A stretch of 64,000 nucleotides of DNA from Diabrotica undecimpunctata (lineage: Eukaryota > Arthropoda > Insecta > Coleoptera > Chrysomelidae): the NCBI RefSeq assembly GCF_040954645.1, contig NC_092808.1, forward strand, positions 117,344,049-117,408,048, read 5' to 3'. Under the pieces are notes generated by a model that worked only from the letters and a program-made list of their open reading frames with translations, was not told where the DNA came from and searched no databases. Positions 33,289 through 45,998 of the stretch are shown here, piece after piece. A program made the position numbers and the translations under genes. The stretch's first letter is position 1, and each line of letters starts with the position of its first letter.

Positions 33289-34739
33289 TAAACATCTTAC
33301 ATTTCTTGCAAATTCATTAGTACCTGTTAACCTCCATCACTCCGACACTGGCAACCTTATTTAGGGATTAGTAAGCCTCACAACTATTGTATTCTATTCT
33401 GCTCCAACCTTTATACCTGGTGGTCATACTCAATTTAAAATTGTTTTCCTACATACTTCTGTAAACTTGTTGACAAATATCTGTTTTTCATTGAGTCACC
33501 CGTATCAACAGTTTAGGGATTTGCATACATAATTTATTGTTTTATTACTCTCTCATACATAAAAATACACTATATTTGTTTTCAGCGGCTGCGGCTCATT
33601 GAGTTAATAATTACATCGAGGGACCTACGACTGATGTCTGAATAAAAGATAAAATAGCTAAAATTTAAACTAATTTGTATTTAGTTGCAAGATTAAGGCC
33701 AATATATGCTATTACCTTTAAAAAACCTAACGCTTATATTAAAAAGTCTGTACAAGTGAGTCTGTACGGAGTGTATTTCAATAACTGATTTGATTCAATA
33801 ATTGATTCAATTCGATAATTGATTCGATTCGACATATGATTCGATCCAATATTCGATTTGATAAGTCGGTACAGTTGTTACAGTTTTAAGTGTCGATTTT
33901 ATTTTTTTCTCACCTCAGCACAACGAATCCAACAGTGACACCAATCTATGAATCTAGTATGCAAAACAATCAAGGAGACTTCTTCAGACGCGATAGATAA
34001 ACTGGAGCAAAAAGGACAATAATGAACAGAGTAGAGTCAGAACGAATTCTTAGCGGTGAAGCACAAAACGAAATAGGGCGAAGTAAGAAAAAATTTCTTA
34101 GCGGCGAAGTACAAAATGGAACTGAGAGAAAGTTTTAGTTTGTATTGGGTTTTATGCTCAGTTTTATGCTTTTTACAGTATCACCCTTTTTGCAATGTTC
34201 TGCGCGAACCAACCGTCATCCCTTTCGTATCCCCTCCAACTACTTGCGCATAGCGAATAATCACCAAAATCAATTCAGAAATATAGTAAACAAAAAGTAA
34301 GACAATTAATACCCTAGGTAAACACTAACACACATTGTCTTGTAATTGAAGGATATGACCATCTTAGACTGCAGATTTCAAAGGAGTCGTATGCATATAC
34401 CCTGGTGTACCTTTCCATTGCGACCTGAAAAATATTATGTATATACACTACATACATGTTTTAGTTCAAAGATCTACTCTCTAAGAAAGTAGATTTGTTA
34501 ATCAGGCTCTAAAAAGACCTGTTCTATAGGTATTTATAGCGTTAGTGCAGAATTATATGCAGTTGCAGATAATGTATCGTATCATCTGCATTTTATTAGA
34601 AGGCGCATGTTGCTCTGTTCACTGGGTGACCAGTCTCCAATCAGAACACCTGTCATTACTTCAAGTTTAAATGTTTTAAGTTCTAAGAGTATGTTTTAGT
34701 AGCGAGTAGAATCAAATCAAACTGTTGAGACGTGTTATA
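33289..34739. other. Non-coding region with short degenerate repeats
   Basis: 33,777-33,875 is a degenerate array of ATTGATTC/GATTCGATT units. At about 34,049 and 34,096 the phrase TTCTTAGCGG[TC]GAAG[CT]ACAAAA is repeated with about 47-bp spacing. No gene recognised. Confidence 0.55.
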
Positions 34740-34743
34740 GTAC

Positions 34744-35183
34744 TGTTACGATAAATATGATGCATGACCTGAGCTGTAAACATATTGTTTCTAACATTTG
34801 TTTTTCTAGTGGGTTCCCTTACGATAAAAACCTGTCTGGGTCGATGGCAATCGATAACATGCAGGAAGGTCAAAATCCGTTCGAGAAAGGTCAACACAGG
34901 TCGCCGAGGGGATTCCAGAACAACGGATATTTTATATAAATAGAGGACCTTTTTCATTTTAAAGTTAGTCTGAATAATAATATCGAGTTTGGAAATGTAA
35001 CGCGCGTATTGTCGGGGATATAAATTGTAATAAATGTTGTAAATAAATTATATAATTATAGTGTGAAATAAATTAGTGTATTAGTGTAATAAATTTGTAT
35101 AAATAAAGACTTTAATAAACTAAGTGTTATAACATTTTTTATAATAAATAAAGTTAATAAATTAGACTAATAAACTCAGTTCA
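34744..35183 (+). repeat. Solo LTR of a Ty3/Gypsy family, with 4-bp target-site duplication
   Basis: It begins TGTTACGATAAATATGA and ends AATAAACTCAGTTCA (TG...CA), flanked on both sides by GTAC (34,740-34,743 and 35,184-35,187). Inside are TATTTTATATAAATAG (TATA candidate, about 34,927) and several AATAAA. The start TGTTACG and the A-rich 3' half resemble the 5' LTR at 60,517-60,900 and the block at 8,868-9,211. A lone LTR with intact duplication is the normal result of recombination between the two LTRs of an inserted element. Confidence 0.88.
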
Positions 35184-35211
35184 GTACATTATAATGTATT
35201 TAGCGTGCCAT

Positions 35212-35215
<4 letters not shown>

Positions 35216-35260
<45 letters not shown>
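35216..35260. repeat. (TA)n microsatellite
   Basis: Pure TA tract about 30 bases after the solo LTR. Confidence 0.95.
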
Positions 35261-35263
<3 letters not shown>

Positions 35264-35599
35264 CAGATCATACTTTATATTTACTTGCTTTATATACACA
35301 AAAGTTTATTATTTTAAAAATTTAATGACTGAGTCAAGATGGCAATTGATTGGATTGGATTTGATCGCATGCGACGGACTAAGTCACCAGTTTTGTATTA
35401 ACATTTTTCTTATCGTTTGCTGGAATATTTTTCCAGTAGGCTGCACTAAGTTTTCTTTCCCATTTTGGACATCTTCTACTATGCGGCAATATATTATATC
35501 GGCGAATTATTGTGAAGCGATAAAAGAATAACCAGCTACTTCTTCAGTCACAGCAGCAGTAATTTCTTTGCTAGCAAATATTTTATGCTACGGAAAGCA

Positions 35600-35603
<4 letters not shown>

Positions 35604-35683
<80 letters not shown>
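35604..35683. repeat. (TA)n microsatellite
   Basis: Pure TA tract in non-coding DNA; no adjacent LINE tail recognised. Confidence 0.95.
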
Positions 35684-35686
<3 letters not shown>

Positions 35687-35689
35687 ATA

Positions 35690-36255
35690 ATATGTTATTT
35701 CATTTTATCTGTAAGCAGATAATATAGTCTTTGAACCGAGTAATATGACCATTTGAAGTTCCGGTCGGATCACCTTCAGATACTTACATAAATTTTATAA
35801 TCGTTTGAGATATTATATAAAGTACATTATGTATTAATATTTTGTTCATCATCTTCTATGACGCTACAACTCTTCATGAGTCTTTGTCGCGTTTGCTACT
35901 CCTGCATATTATTATTTCTCAGTTGTACATAATTTTCTTTGAACATAGTTATAATTAATTTGCTTTTTTTATTATTTCTTACATGATGAATATTTCTTAA
36001 AATTACGTTCACTAAAATAAATCCGACAACCTTGCACGAACGCAACAAGTTGATAGTATTATCTCTTATTAGTTGTTATTATCTGCATGAATCCATCATT
36101 GTCTTACACTTGTGTCATCATGATTAACAGGACCGGCTTTACATGTATTTTCGGCTATATACCGGTCGCCACCTTTATACCCAGATACCTATATCACAGA
36201 ATACTCCATCCCAACGAGTATTCTGTGCCTAGATGTATATTCAAACAAAAACGAA
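35690..36255. other. Non-coding, with one 12-bp hairpin
   Basis: CACAGAATACTC (36,195-36,206) and GAGTATTCTGTG (36,216-36,227) form a perfect 12-bp stem with a 9-base loop. Nothing else recognised. Confidence 0.5.
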
Positions 36256-38165
36256 TACGAAATTGCTAAAATGTGGCAAGGTCAAGTTGGAGAATTTATA
36301 GAAAGTTATGGGCTCGTGATTAGAAACAAAAGAGGCGATCGATTAGTTCAATTTTGCCAGTGCGAAGATTTAGTAATTACCAACATCTTTTACAAGCTAC
36401 CTCTGCGCAGACTATATATGTGATCTCCTCAGCATACAAATTGTGAGAAACCAGATAAAAGACATACTAATGAAAAGAAGACACCATAACGCCATTAAAT
36501 GTACGAAAACGTACCCTGTGGCGAGATGTTTTTTAGGCGATAAGCCTGTAGGCGTTATTATTGACACTAGACTTAAAAAGATAAAAAATACGTATTTTAA
36601 AAGTATTCGACTTAAGTAGACTTAACAAATATGGAAAAAAATATCTTAACCACAATCTCAGTAATATAAAGATCAAATAAGCAACAAAAACGAAACGTTT
36701 AACGGTATGAATACAAGCATAATAGCAGTAAGTAACAAATACCTATCTGAAAATAATAAAAAAACAAAGTTTTGACGACATAAGAGTACAAGAGATATTA
36801 AATTAAAAATAAAAAACGCCTAAGAAACGTGGATTAAAGAACAATGTGAAGAAATTGAAAATTATGACAGAAATTATGACATCTTCAATACGCACAAAAA
36901 AGAGGTAAGTAAGGGGAAAGGGGACCCAAAAAAGATAGATTGGTGTATGTAAGGACAGAGATGGAAAAATATTCAAAGATCTAAAACACAAATTAAAAAT
37001 GTGGGCCGAATATGAGCATACATATACACGAATTATTAACGCAATTAAAAATACTAAAAATAGAAAAATCAGTGAACCTGACGAAATCATGAATGATAAA
37101 TTCATAACTACTGTTTTACACTTGTTTAGCAATATATACCACACTAAAGACTATGATTCTCAAGAATGGACAGAATGGAAAGAAGAAAGAAAAAACTAAC
37201 ACAAGAGAATGTTCCGATCTCTAAATAATATCGTTAATGAACCACTTGCTGAAGATATTTCTTAAAGTCATAACCGAATTTTGTCGGAAGTTAAAATATG
37301 ATATCAGCGATACACATATGGGATTCGGAAAAAGATTAGGCATTAAGGAAGCTCTGTTTGCTCTAAATGTACTGACACAACGATGTCTGAATGTTAATCA
37401 AGAGGTACACGCTTGTTTCTAAGACAGTTTCTAAGACAAGACAAGAATTTCAACCAAATAGCAAATATAAGAATATAAGGTGAAATATCAGATAAAAATA
37501 CGTGTGGAACGGGGAGTGAGATAGGGATGTATATTGTCTCCATTAGGTACTGTTTAAAGTCTATGGTGAACATATTTGTCAGGAAGTTCTATCAAATTCA
37601 AGTGAATAATCGTCAACGGGTAAGTTATAAATAATATTCGCAATGAAGACGACACTGTGCTGTTCACAAGAACACCACAAGATCTTCAACTTTTACTAGA
37701 ATGAATATGAATAAGATATTTAATATTTACGGTATACACATCAATGTTAAGAAAACTACAATAGTAAGAATCACTATCACCTTACAAACGGTATAATAAG
37801 TAATACTTCAATCGAAAAAGTCAAAAATTGCGAATACCTTGGAGCAATGGTAAATAAAACAAATAACCAAACATTTAAATTTGAAGAGGTATCAAAATTG
37901 CGAGGTGCATTTTTATAAAAATTAAGAAATTGTTTAATAACCATGATATAAATCTCCCTCCCCGAATAAGACTGTTAAGGTGTTAATTCCTTACTGTATG
38001 GTGTATAAATTTGGACTACCAAATATAACGATATAAAAAAATTACGAGTTTCAAGATGTGGTGCTATGGGTTAATATTGACAATAAGCTGGAGATTTGAC
38101 AAAATTACCTAAGAAACTATACACTTCCATACCCTTAGAAATTTAAGGGAGTGGTTTGGCTGCAA
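36256..38165 (+). pseudogene. Strongly decayed LINE with endonuclease, linker and RT pieces
   Basis: An endonuclease fragment reads GEFIESYGLVIRNKRGDRLV, QFCQCEDLVITNIFYKLPLR and RLYM (about 36,289-36,411). The linker reads YTRIINAIKNTKNRKISEPD with VLHLFSNIYHTKDYDS (about 37,024-37,155). RT pieces are LKYDISDTHMGFGKRLGIKE and ALFALNVLTQRCLNVNQEVH (about 37,294-37,410). The remaining 700 bases to 38,165 give weak tail similarity. Many stops. It abuts the pogo-type element. Confidence 0.7.
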
Positions 38166-38220
38166 AACAAACAAGTTGTTTAGATCAGCTGAAAACAAAA
38201 TTAAAATATACTTGATGGTA

Positions 38221-40444
38221 GGGGACGGCGGGGTAATGACGTCACTTTAAGAGATCATCATTTTTTGTGACTTAATTTTGATATGAAATAAATATGTAAC
38301 TATGTTAGCGATCTAAGAACTAAGTTTTTAACTTAAATTAGTTTTCAGAAATTTTTCATTCGCCTTGATTAAGCGACAATAAACGCAACACTTTTTGTGT
38401 AACGTGACGGCATTGCCCCAGGCCTAGGGGATAATGGCGCCATCTACTGAATTGAAATGATGGATAAGGCGTCTCTATAAAACATGTTCTAAGCAAATAT
38501 CTTTATTGAAATTTTATTTGGAAACATAAAAAAATAACAGTATAATGAATGATAAATGAAAGCATAACCTAAAAAAACCTACTATTCTATTCACAAAAGT
38601 CACAAACATAATTTTTGGCACTGTCTTTTCCACTGCATTGAGAATGATCCTATTTCGAGCAAAGTGTACAGCGATACCACAGTTCAGTGTTTTCCAACCA
38701 ACATTTCTCCTCATCGGCAAACACAGTGGGTAGGGAGATATCATCGTTTGAAACATCATCACAAAGTTTGTCGTCATCACAATCTTCTGACGATGTTTCA
38801 TCAAAATCGAATTTTGGTCTGATAGTTTTCTTCATTTTCTTTGTTTTTTTATTCTTATAAAGCTCGTCTTCAGATATAAACGTCCTTCTGTTTTGTTTAA
38901 ATTTTTTTCCAATATTTTTGTTATTTTCGCAATCTGTAAAATTTCTTTTCTCTGCTTTCGCTTTTTGCTTCAACTCCCTTTTTTCTTTAGCATCTTGCAG
39001 GATATCTTTTATTGGTGTCGAAGTCAGGATAATAGAATGTTGCTTTCTATCCTGATCTTTTTGTTTAGGATCGGTCCTGTTAGTTGGCATTGGTGAAATG
39101 TCGAGAATGCTTTTTGAAAAATCTATTTTTCCTGACGATGTCCCCGGTTGACTACGATTAATAATCTCGATAGCAGTAGCAGGACTTTCAGGAGGATTTT
39201 CATTAATAGATGCCTCATTAGTAGAGGTATCATTGAGTTTTTTAGAATTTTCCTCCTTGTCCTCAACAATTATTTGCTCTCTATCGGAGCAATATCGTAT
39301 GGAGTGATTTTTTGATAAACATTTGTTTTCATAAAATTATCACGCCCCTTATTGAAAGCATTCTTAAGAGGTCCGTAGAAAGATACATCTAAGGGCTGAA
39401 GTCTGTGTGAGGAATGGGGTGGAAGCGACACAACGTGAATGTGGTTTGAACGGCAAAAGTCGTAATATGGCAAAGAAATATGGATTCCATGATTATCCAT
39501 TAACAGAAGGAGAGGGTCCTCTTCACTTGACTTAGTGGTTCTCTGGAAATGTTTCAGGCAATCTAAAAATAAATCTTCGTTGGACCACCCATTGTGTGAA
39601 CATCTATAAATGGCTCCAGGAGGTCCTCCTCGCTGCAACAAAGGTGACATCCGTTTCCTTGGATAAATAAACATTGGGGGCGTATACATTTCTGAAACGC
39701 TCATGGCACACACTACAGTGATATTCTTGCCACGCTCCCAACTCGTAACTCTTCCCACTTGGTTCTGTCCTCTTGGTGCAAGAATTTTTCCCGGTTTTTG
39801 TACTGTGGAAATTCCAGTTTCGTCCATATTATGGATACGGTTCGGTGGAAAGTTATACTTAGTCATTACAGTGTCAAAATTTTTGTAAATCAAACCAACT
39901 TCGTCTTTATTAAATGCTTTGATCCTGTTCAAGCTAGTGGCTTCCGGTTTTCTTAAACTAATTTTATGCCTGCTGATAAACCCATTTAACCAATCTATCC
40001 CGGCCAACTTGATCTCTTTGCTAAAGTTGTGTTTGATTTGATGTTTTTCAGCCAATTCGAAAGCCAGTCGCCTCAGTTTATTTGTAGTGATGCCATAAAA
40101 TAGTTTTGATATGCTAACCACATGCTCTGATAAGTTTTGTTCTTGCTCTACAGAAAAAACGCATTTCGGACCCAATCTCGGCTTACTACCATCGTTTGCC
40201 TTTAGCCTATCCCTTAATGTTGTTCGGGGTATGCCAAACATTGTAGCTGCTTTTTTTTTGCGAGACACCATTTTGGCGAACTGCTTCAATAGCATTTTTG
40301 AGGTTTTCCTCCTTCCACATAGTCTTTTCTGTTGTTTTTTTACGTGATCGTACCATCTAAAAATCACAAAAAAAATGCGTTGTTAACCTTTTATTTCAAT
40401 GAGAAAATACGGGGCAGTACCGTCATGGTGGCATTACCCCGAAG
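38221..40444 (-). mobile_element. pogo-type DNA transposon with PHD tail, copy 2 (near full length)
   Basis: The left end follows TA (38,219-38,220) with GGGGACGGCGGGGTAATG. The right end in reverse complement reads CTTCGGGGTAATGCC next to TA (40,445-40,446). The shared core GGGGTAATG is the clearest part of the terminal repeat. The left 600 bases are nearly identical to copy 1 at 15,185. TA flanks are the pogo/Tc1-superfamily target duplication. About 2.2 kb, one minus-strand transposase gene. Confidence 0.8.
38600..40356 (-). pseudogene. pogo/Tigger (jerky-like) transposase with C-terminal PHD finger
   Basis: ATG 40,356 begins [20 protein letters not shown], but an A-run at about 40,252-40,260 shifts the frame, after which coding is open to 39,270. 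A psq-type helix-turn-helix ([20 protein letters not shown]) is followed by a CENP-B-like second DNA-binding part ([20 protein letters not shown]) and the DDE_1 catalytic core: [50 protein letters not shown]. The last two Asp are 35 residues apart (DD35D). Relative to copy 1, about 115 bases are deleted after ITPYDIA (about 39,290). The acidic linker, Lys-rich region and PHD finger follow in broken frames. The PHD has lost its first Cys pair (CLIC to CWLE). The catalytic triad is intact. Confidence 0.86.
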
Positions 40445-40449
40445 TAAAG

Positions 40450-40795
40450 TGACGGAATTACTCATCGAGAACAACATGGTGGATATATCAGTACATACTA
40501 CAAATAATAACCAAACATTTAGCAATGTCACCAAAAAGTATCTAAGGTATCATATTAATTAAGGACATATTCAACAAACCAGTTAAGAAACTTATTATCA
40601 CACTTACCTCGAGTTATAAATACGGCAGAAGTAAGTAGAAATATGAAACCAATATTATCCCTATCCAATCTCCGATAGAAGAAGAAGTAGATGGAGCTGA
40701 AGCTCCACTGTATGGTGTAGATATGTAATGATGTATTCTCATTAGGGCCTCTTGGATGAGAGTTGTTAGACACATTACTGAATGATATAAACGAC
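40450..40795. other. Unassigned stretch, possibly decayed Penelope-like RT
   Basis: It lies directly upstream of a Penelope-like RT fragment on the same strand and could belong to it, but no motif is clear. Confidence 0.3.
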
Positions 40796-41370
40796 AATAA
40801 AAGAGACAATAACATTTACCATGGAAAAGGAATAGAATAACACATTATCTTTCCTAGATGTTTTAATCTCTAACAACCATACTGGATATGAGACTCAGTT
40901 GTATAGAAAACTAACACAAACCAACAGATATCTAAATTACAAATCAAATCACAATATGAAAATTAAAAAGGAAATCATTAAATCCTTATACGATAGAGCC
41001 AAAATTACTCGTTCTAACAAAAATTCGTTCTTAGAGGAAAAACATTTGTTAACATCTCTTTTATTAAAAAATTATTATCCTTTATCATTTATCAATGGGG
41101 AATTTTGAACAATCGACCGAATAGAACAGAACAGCTTAGAACGAGATCCTACAGCCTACACAAGGAATAATACGAGGAAAATAATACCATACATACAGGG
41201 ATTATCAGAAAAATTTAAAAAGAGAAAATAAATTCAACATTTCCACAACATTCAAAACAACAAACACGTCGAGATCTATTTTATCTAAAACTTAATTTAA
41301 CAATGGACAAGAAAAAACAAAGAATTGTATTTATAAAATACCTTGTGAGGTAGGACAGCAACTGTCAGAG
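40796..41370 (+). pseudogene. Penelope-like element fragment: RT C-terminus, linker and start of GIY-YIG
   Basis: Reads NNTLSFLDVLISNNHTGYET, QLYRKLTQTNRYLNYKSNHN, KKEIIKSLYDRAKITRSNK and IPYIQGLSEKFKKR, then NKFNISTTFKTTNTS and KNCIYKIPCEVGQQL. LxFLDV.…YRKPT.T..YL...SNH is diagnostic of Penelope-like RT. IYKIPC is the GIY-YIG start (normally GIY.I.C..C). Frame breaks at 41,106 and beyond. Separate from the relic at 22.8 kb. Confidence 0.8.
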
Positions 41371-41384
41371 TACAAAATGAGCTC

Positions 41385-42447
<1,063 letters not shown>

Positions 42448-42569
42448 ATCCCTCATGATCAACGATAACGCCGCAACGGAAAAAATACCCAACAGTTAGG
42501 ATGTTATTAGCCAACATGTATTACCTTAAATTAAGCAACCACCCAATTTGCAGAAACAAGTGAAAAAGA

Positions 42570-42895
42570 CACACATTTTAGAGACATCTCAAAGACTATT
42601 TGGTTCAGTCTATGGAAGCTGTATCTGAAGAAGACAGTATAACTTTAAGCTCTATGAAAAATAGATAAAATGGCATATGGCATAATATTCCTCATAAAAG
42701 TGGGTAGGTAGGCTAAAATGGATTTCTCAGATAGACTCTATTATAAATGTCTGTAGGAAATAAACACGACTGAGGTATAAAGATGACTTAACAAGAACAT
42801 GAGGGAGATTGGAGAAGCAAACTGACAACGACTGACGAAACAGATTGAGGAAGGTTGAAGCGCAACTAGGACCACAGCACCTATAGTACCTAACA
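42570..42895 (+). pseudogene. Possible LINE tail relic
   Basis: Weak similarity only: SQRLFGSVYGSC, RQYNFKLYEK and GRLKWIS recall the tail motifs RRIFG.VY…RYNFELY…RLRWAGH, in broken frames. Could be chance. Confidence 0.35.
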
Positions 42896-42899
42896 TTGA

Positions 42900-43950
42900 T
42901 AATGATATATTATTTTTTTAAATGCGTAATTATCCTAAACTAAAACTATTTTAAAATAGCTGGTTTTAAATTTAAAATTTGATAATAAGAACAAGTGACT
43001 TAATTATCGTAAATATAATAAAAAGAAAATTAAAAACTTGTTAAAATTAACTTAAGCATGGTTATCAACTATGTGTGTTCAAAACGGAATTATACTTATA
43101 TTTTATTGGAATAAACAACAGACACCTTGTACTAAATTAGAATTTCCAAGTCTGATGTGAATCCTCCTAAACACTCGGCAACGCTGCTTATCTATACGAT
43201 TGCTTAAATTAAAAATCCAGTTTTGATTGACAAAGCGAATGCATGAACGTGAGTTCGTCTTGTTTTTGTAGTGATTATGTTTTGAAAAATAATGACTAAA
43301 AGGCGTAGTTGTTCACGAAAATAACTCTTTTGTAGTGGCTTCGGTTAATAAGTGAAAAATACAGTGCAAGTGTTATAACAGCAATAAAAGTTGTGCGTTT
43401 ATTGTATAAACAATATGGAGGTATTTGTTTAATTCCAAGAACTGTGTGTTATTTTCTGTTTGGCGAAACGAAGTTTTTACCTAGTAAGTATTTCTATTTA
43501 TATAGCTTATCAAGTTTTCTGTATTTTTCGAGGGGATCGCAAAAGTTTTATATTGAAAGTTTGTTTTTTTTTGTTTTACAGCGAATTGACATTATTCTTA
43601 ATTTTGTTGGATATTAAAGAAGTAGTAAACATTACTGCCGATCTGGTTTATTTAATGGTATTTATGTATATATTAAAATTATGCGTTATATAGCGCTCCA
43701 AGAAATAAATGCACCAAGTAGAAATAAAATTAACATCATTCATATTTTGATTCTTCGCTGCGCCTAAAATAATTTACAATCATTTTTTTGGAGAAATTAA
43801 ATTTACTTAGTTGAAACTTATAGTTTTCATGGTCGGGAAGATGGAAGATCTAAAAACAGGTTTTGTGTTATTCCTACTGATTTAAGAATATTATTGTAGA
43901 ACAGATTCTGTCTCCAGAAAATCAACAGAAAAGTCCTTCAGAAATATACA
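42900..43950. other. Non-coding or unrecognised
   Basis: No transposon motif. At 43,393-43,617 and 43,460-43,693 there are short hydrophobic frames with no recognisable domain. I cannot exclude an untranslated exon of a host gene here. Confidence 0.35.
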
Positions 43951-44276
43951 CACACATACAGTGGCGGATCCAGAAATTTTTGTAGGGGGGTGGGGGCGTC
44001 ATGGGTCTTGAGGGTGATTTTGATATAGGATCTAGATTTTCGCACCTTTACTATTGATATGATTTGTGCCTTGCGCCTCATGTAAGGGAACCATATTCTC
44101 AATAATTATTTTAAGCGATATATTAAACCAATGAGAAGTTATTAAAACCCAAATACCCTACGGGTGCAAAGGATACAACATTGAGGCGTCTTAAACTTAA
44201 ACCAAAAAAAATTTAAACCCACATACTCTATGACAGTAAAATCAAGTGTACAAGACTATTAAACCAAAGGAAAGTT

Positions 44277-45758
44277 CATCATCATCATCAATCAGCCCTG
44301 AGTTGTCTATTGTTGAACATAGACCTCCTCTAGACTTTTCCATCTGCTTCTGTTCTGCGCCTCTGCTATCCAATTGGTCACGATTCTTTTGAGGTCGTCG
44401 GTCCATCGCGTTGGGGGTCTTCCTCGGCTTCGCTTGTCAGCCCGTGGTCTCCACTCAAGCAATTTTTTTGTCCAACTGTCGTCTTTCATTCTTGCAATAT
44501 GTCCTGCCCATCTCCATTTTTGCATTGTAATATGTTCGATAATGTCTTCCACTCCGGTTCGTCTACGAACTTCCTCATTTCTTATTCTATTTCTTAAGCT
44601 TATTCCAAGCATTGATCTCTCCATCTTTCGTTGTGTCCTTCTCAATTTTTCGGCTGATGTTTTTGTGAGAGTTAAGGTTTCTGCTCCGTATGTGAGGACT
44701 GGTAGAACGCACTGGTTAAAAGCTTTTCTTTTTAAATGGATCGGTATATTTGTTTTAAATACGTCTCTCATTTTTCCGAATGCAGCCCAACCCAGACTTA
44801 TTCTTCTGAGTAGCTCGCATGTTTGGTTATCTCGCGTTAACCTTATTTCGTGACCCAAATACACATATTTTTCCACAAGTTCTATGGGCGACTTTTCGAT
44901 TTCTATTAGCTTATTGGGGACGAGATTGGTCATCATTTTTGTTTTTCCATAGTTTATTTTTAAACCGACTTTCTGGGTTACTTGCTGTAGTTGTTGTAGC
45001 ATAACTCTGGCTTCTCCTAAGTTGTCTGTTATGAGAACAATATCATCGGCATATCTGAGATGATTGAATACCCTTTGATTCCCAATCTAGCCGTTTAAAT
45101 GCGTACTCCATAACTGTTATAAATAGTTTTGGCGACAAGGTATCTCCCTGCCGCACCCCTCTGCCAATTTTTATCTTGTCAGTCATGCAATGGAGGTTAA
45201 CGGTTGTTGTCGCATTTTCGTATATATTTCGAATAATATTTGCATACCTGTGATCTATTCTGCATTCTGATAGTGCTTTTAAGATAGCAACTGTTTCGAC
45301 CGTGTCAAATGCTTGGTGGAAGTCGACAAAGATAAGAGCAAGGGGTCTGTTATATTCGATAGACTTTTCAACTAGAGTTTTAAGGCATTGCAAATGGTCG
45401 TTTGTTCCGTGTCCCGCTCGAAATCCTGCCTGTTCTTCTGATTGATAGAAATCGAGTTTTGCTTCTAATCTGTTTGTCAGTATTCGAGTAAAGAGCTTGT
45501 ATAGGTGGTTAAGCAAACTAATTGGCCTATAGTTTTCGAGATCTGATTTATCCCCTTTTTTGTGAAGGAGGATTGTAACCGAATTCTTCCATTTACTTGG
45601 AATGTTTTCACTATGCAGACATAGATTAAAAAATGTTTTGATTCGGGACATCAAAAGTGGACCTCCTAGTTTAATTGTCTCAATGACTACACCATCTTCC
45701 CCTGGAGCTCTATTATTTTTCATATTTTTGAGGGCATGTTGAATTTTCGTATTGAGGG
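44277..45758 (-). mobile_element. 5'-truncated LINE (RTE-like) with 12-bp target-site duplication
   Basis: CAAAGGAAAGTT occurs exactly at 44,265-44,276 and 45,759-45,770. Minus-strand coding covers RT: NNRAPGEDGVVIETIKLGGP, SEEQAGFRAGHGTNDHLQCL, ALIFVDFHQAFDTVETVAIL, GRGVRQGDTLSPKLFITVME. A frameshift at about 45,050 falls just before the YADDIVLI active site. The tail is YGAETLTLTKTSAEKLRRTQ, RKMERSMLGISLRNRIRNEE, MQKWRWAGHIARMKDDSW and GRPPTRWTDD. The 3' end is an ATGATG repeat tail. The insertion appears fairly recent: the duplication is perfect and there is essentially one frame break. Confidence 0.92.
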
Positions 45759-45998
45759 CAAAGGAAAGTTAGTAAAATATAAATACTGAAAAATCGAGGA
45801 CTGTCAATTATTTAAACTAGGTATTTTAAAGACAATTAGTTTAAACCCACCTATCCTATGGCTACAAAATCAAGAACAAACCAAAGATAAATAAGTATAA
45901 ACGAACGTTAAGTAATTTAAATGCAATTACTCAATGTACGTCTACGTGTAAACATTAATGAATGTATTAAACATTACTAATAAACTCTATCTTATCGT

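Noticed and set aside
43393..43693. Hydrophobic short frames suggesting a membrane protein
   Set aside because: AT-rich sequence often gives such frames; no start context, splice sites or homology supports a gene.
44374..44853. 159-codon plus-strand frame
   Set aside because: It is antisense to the LINE coding sequence at 44.3-45.0 kb.
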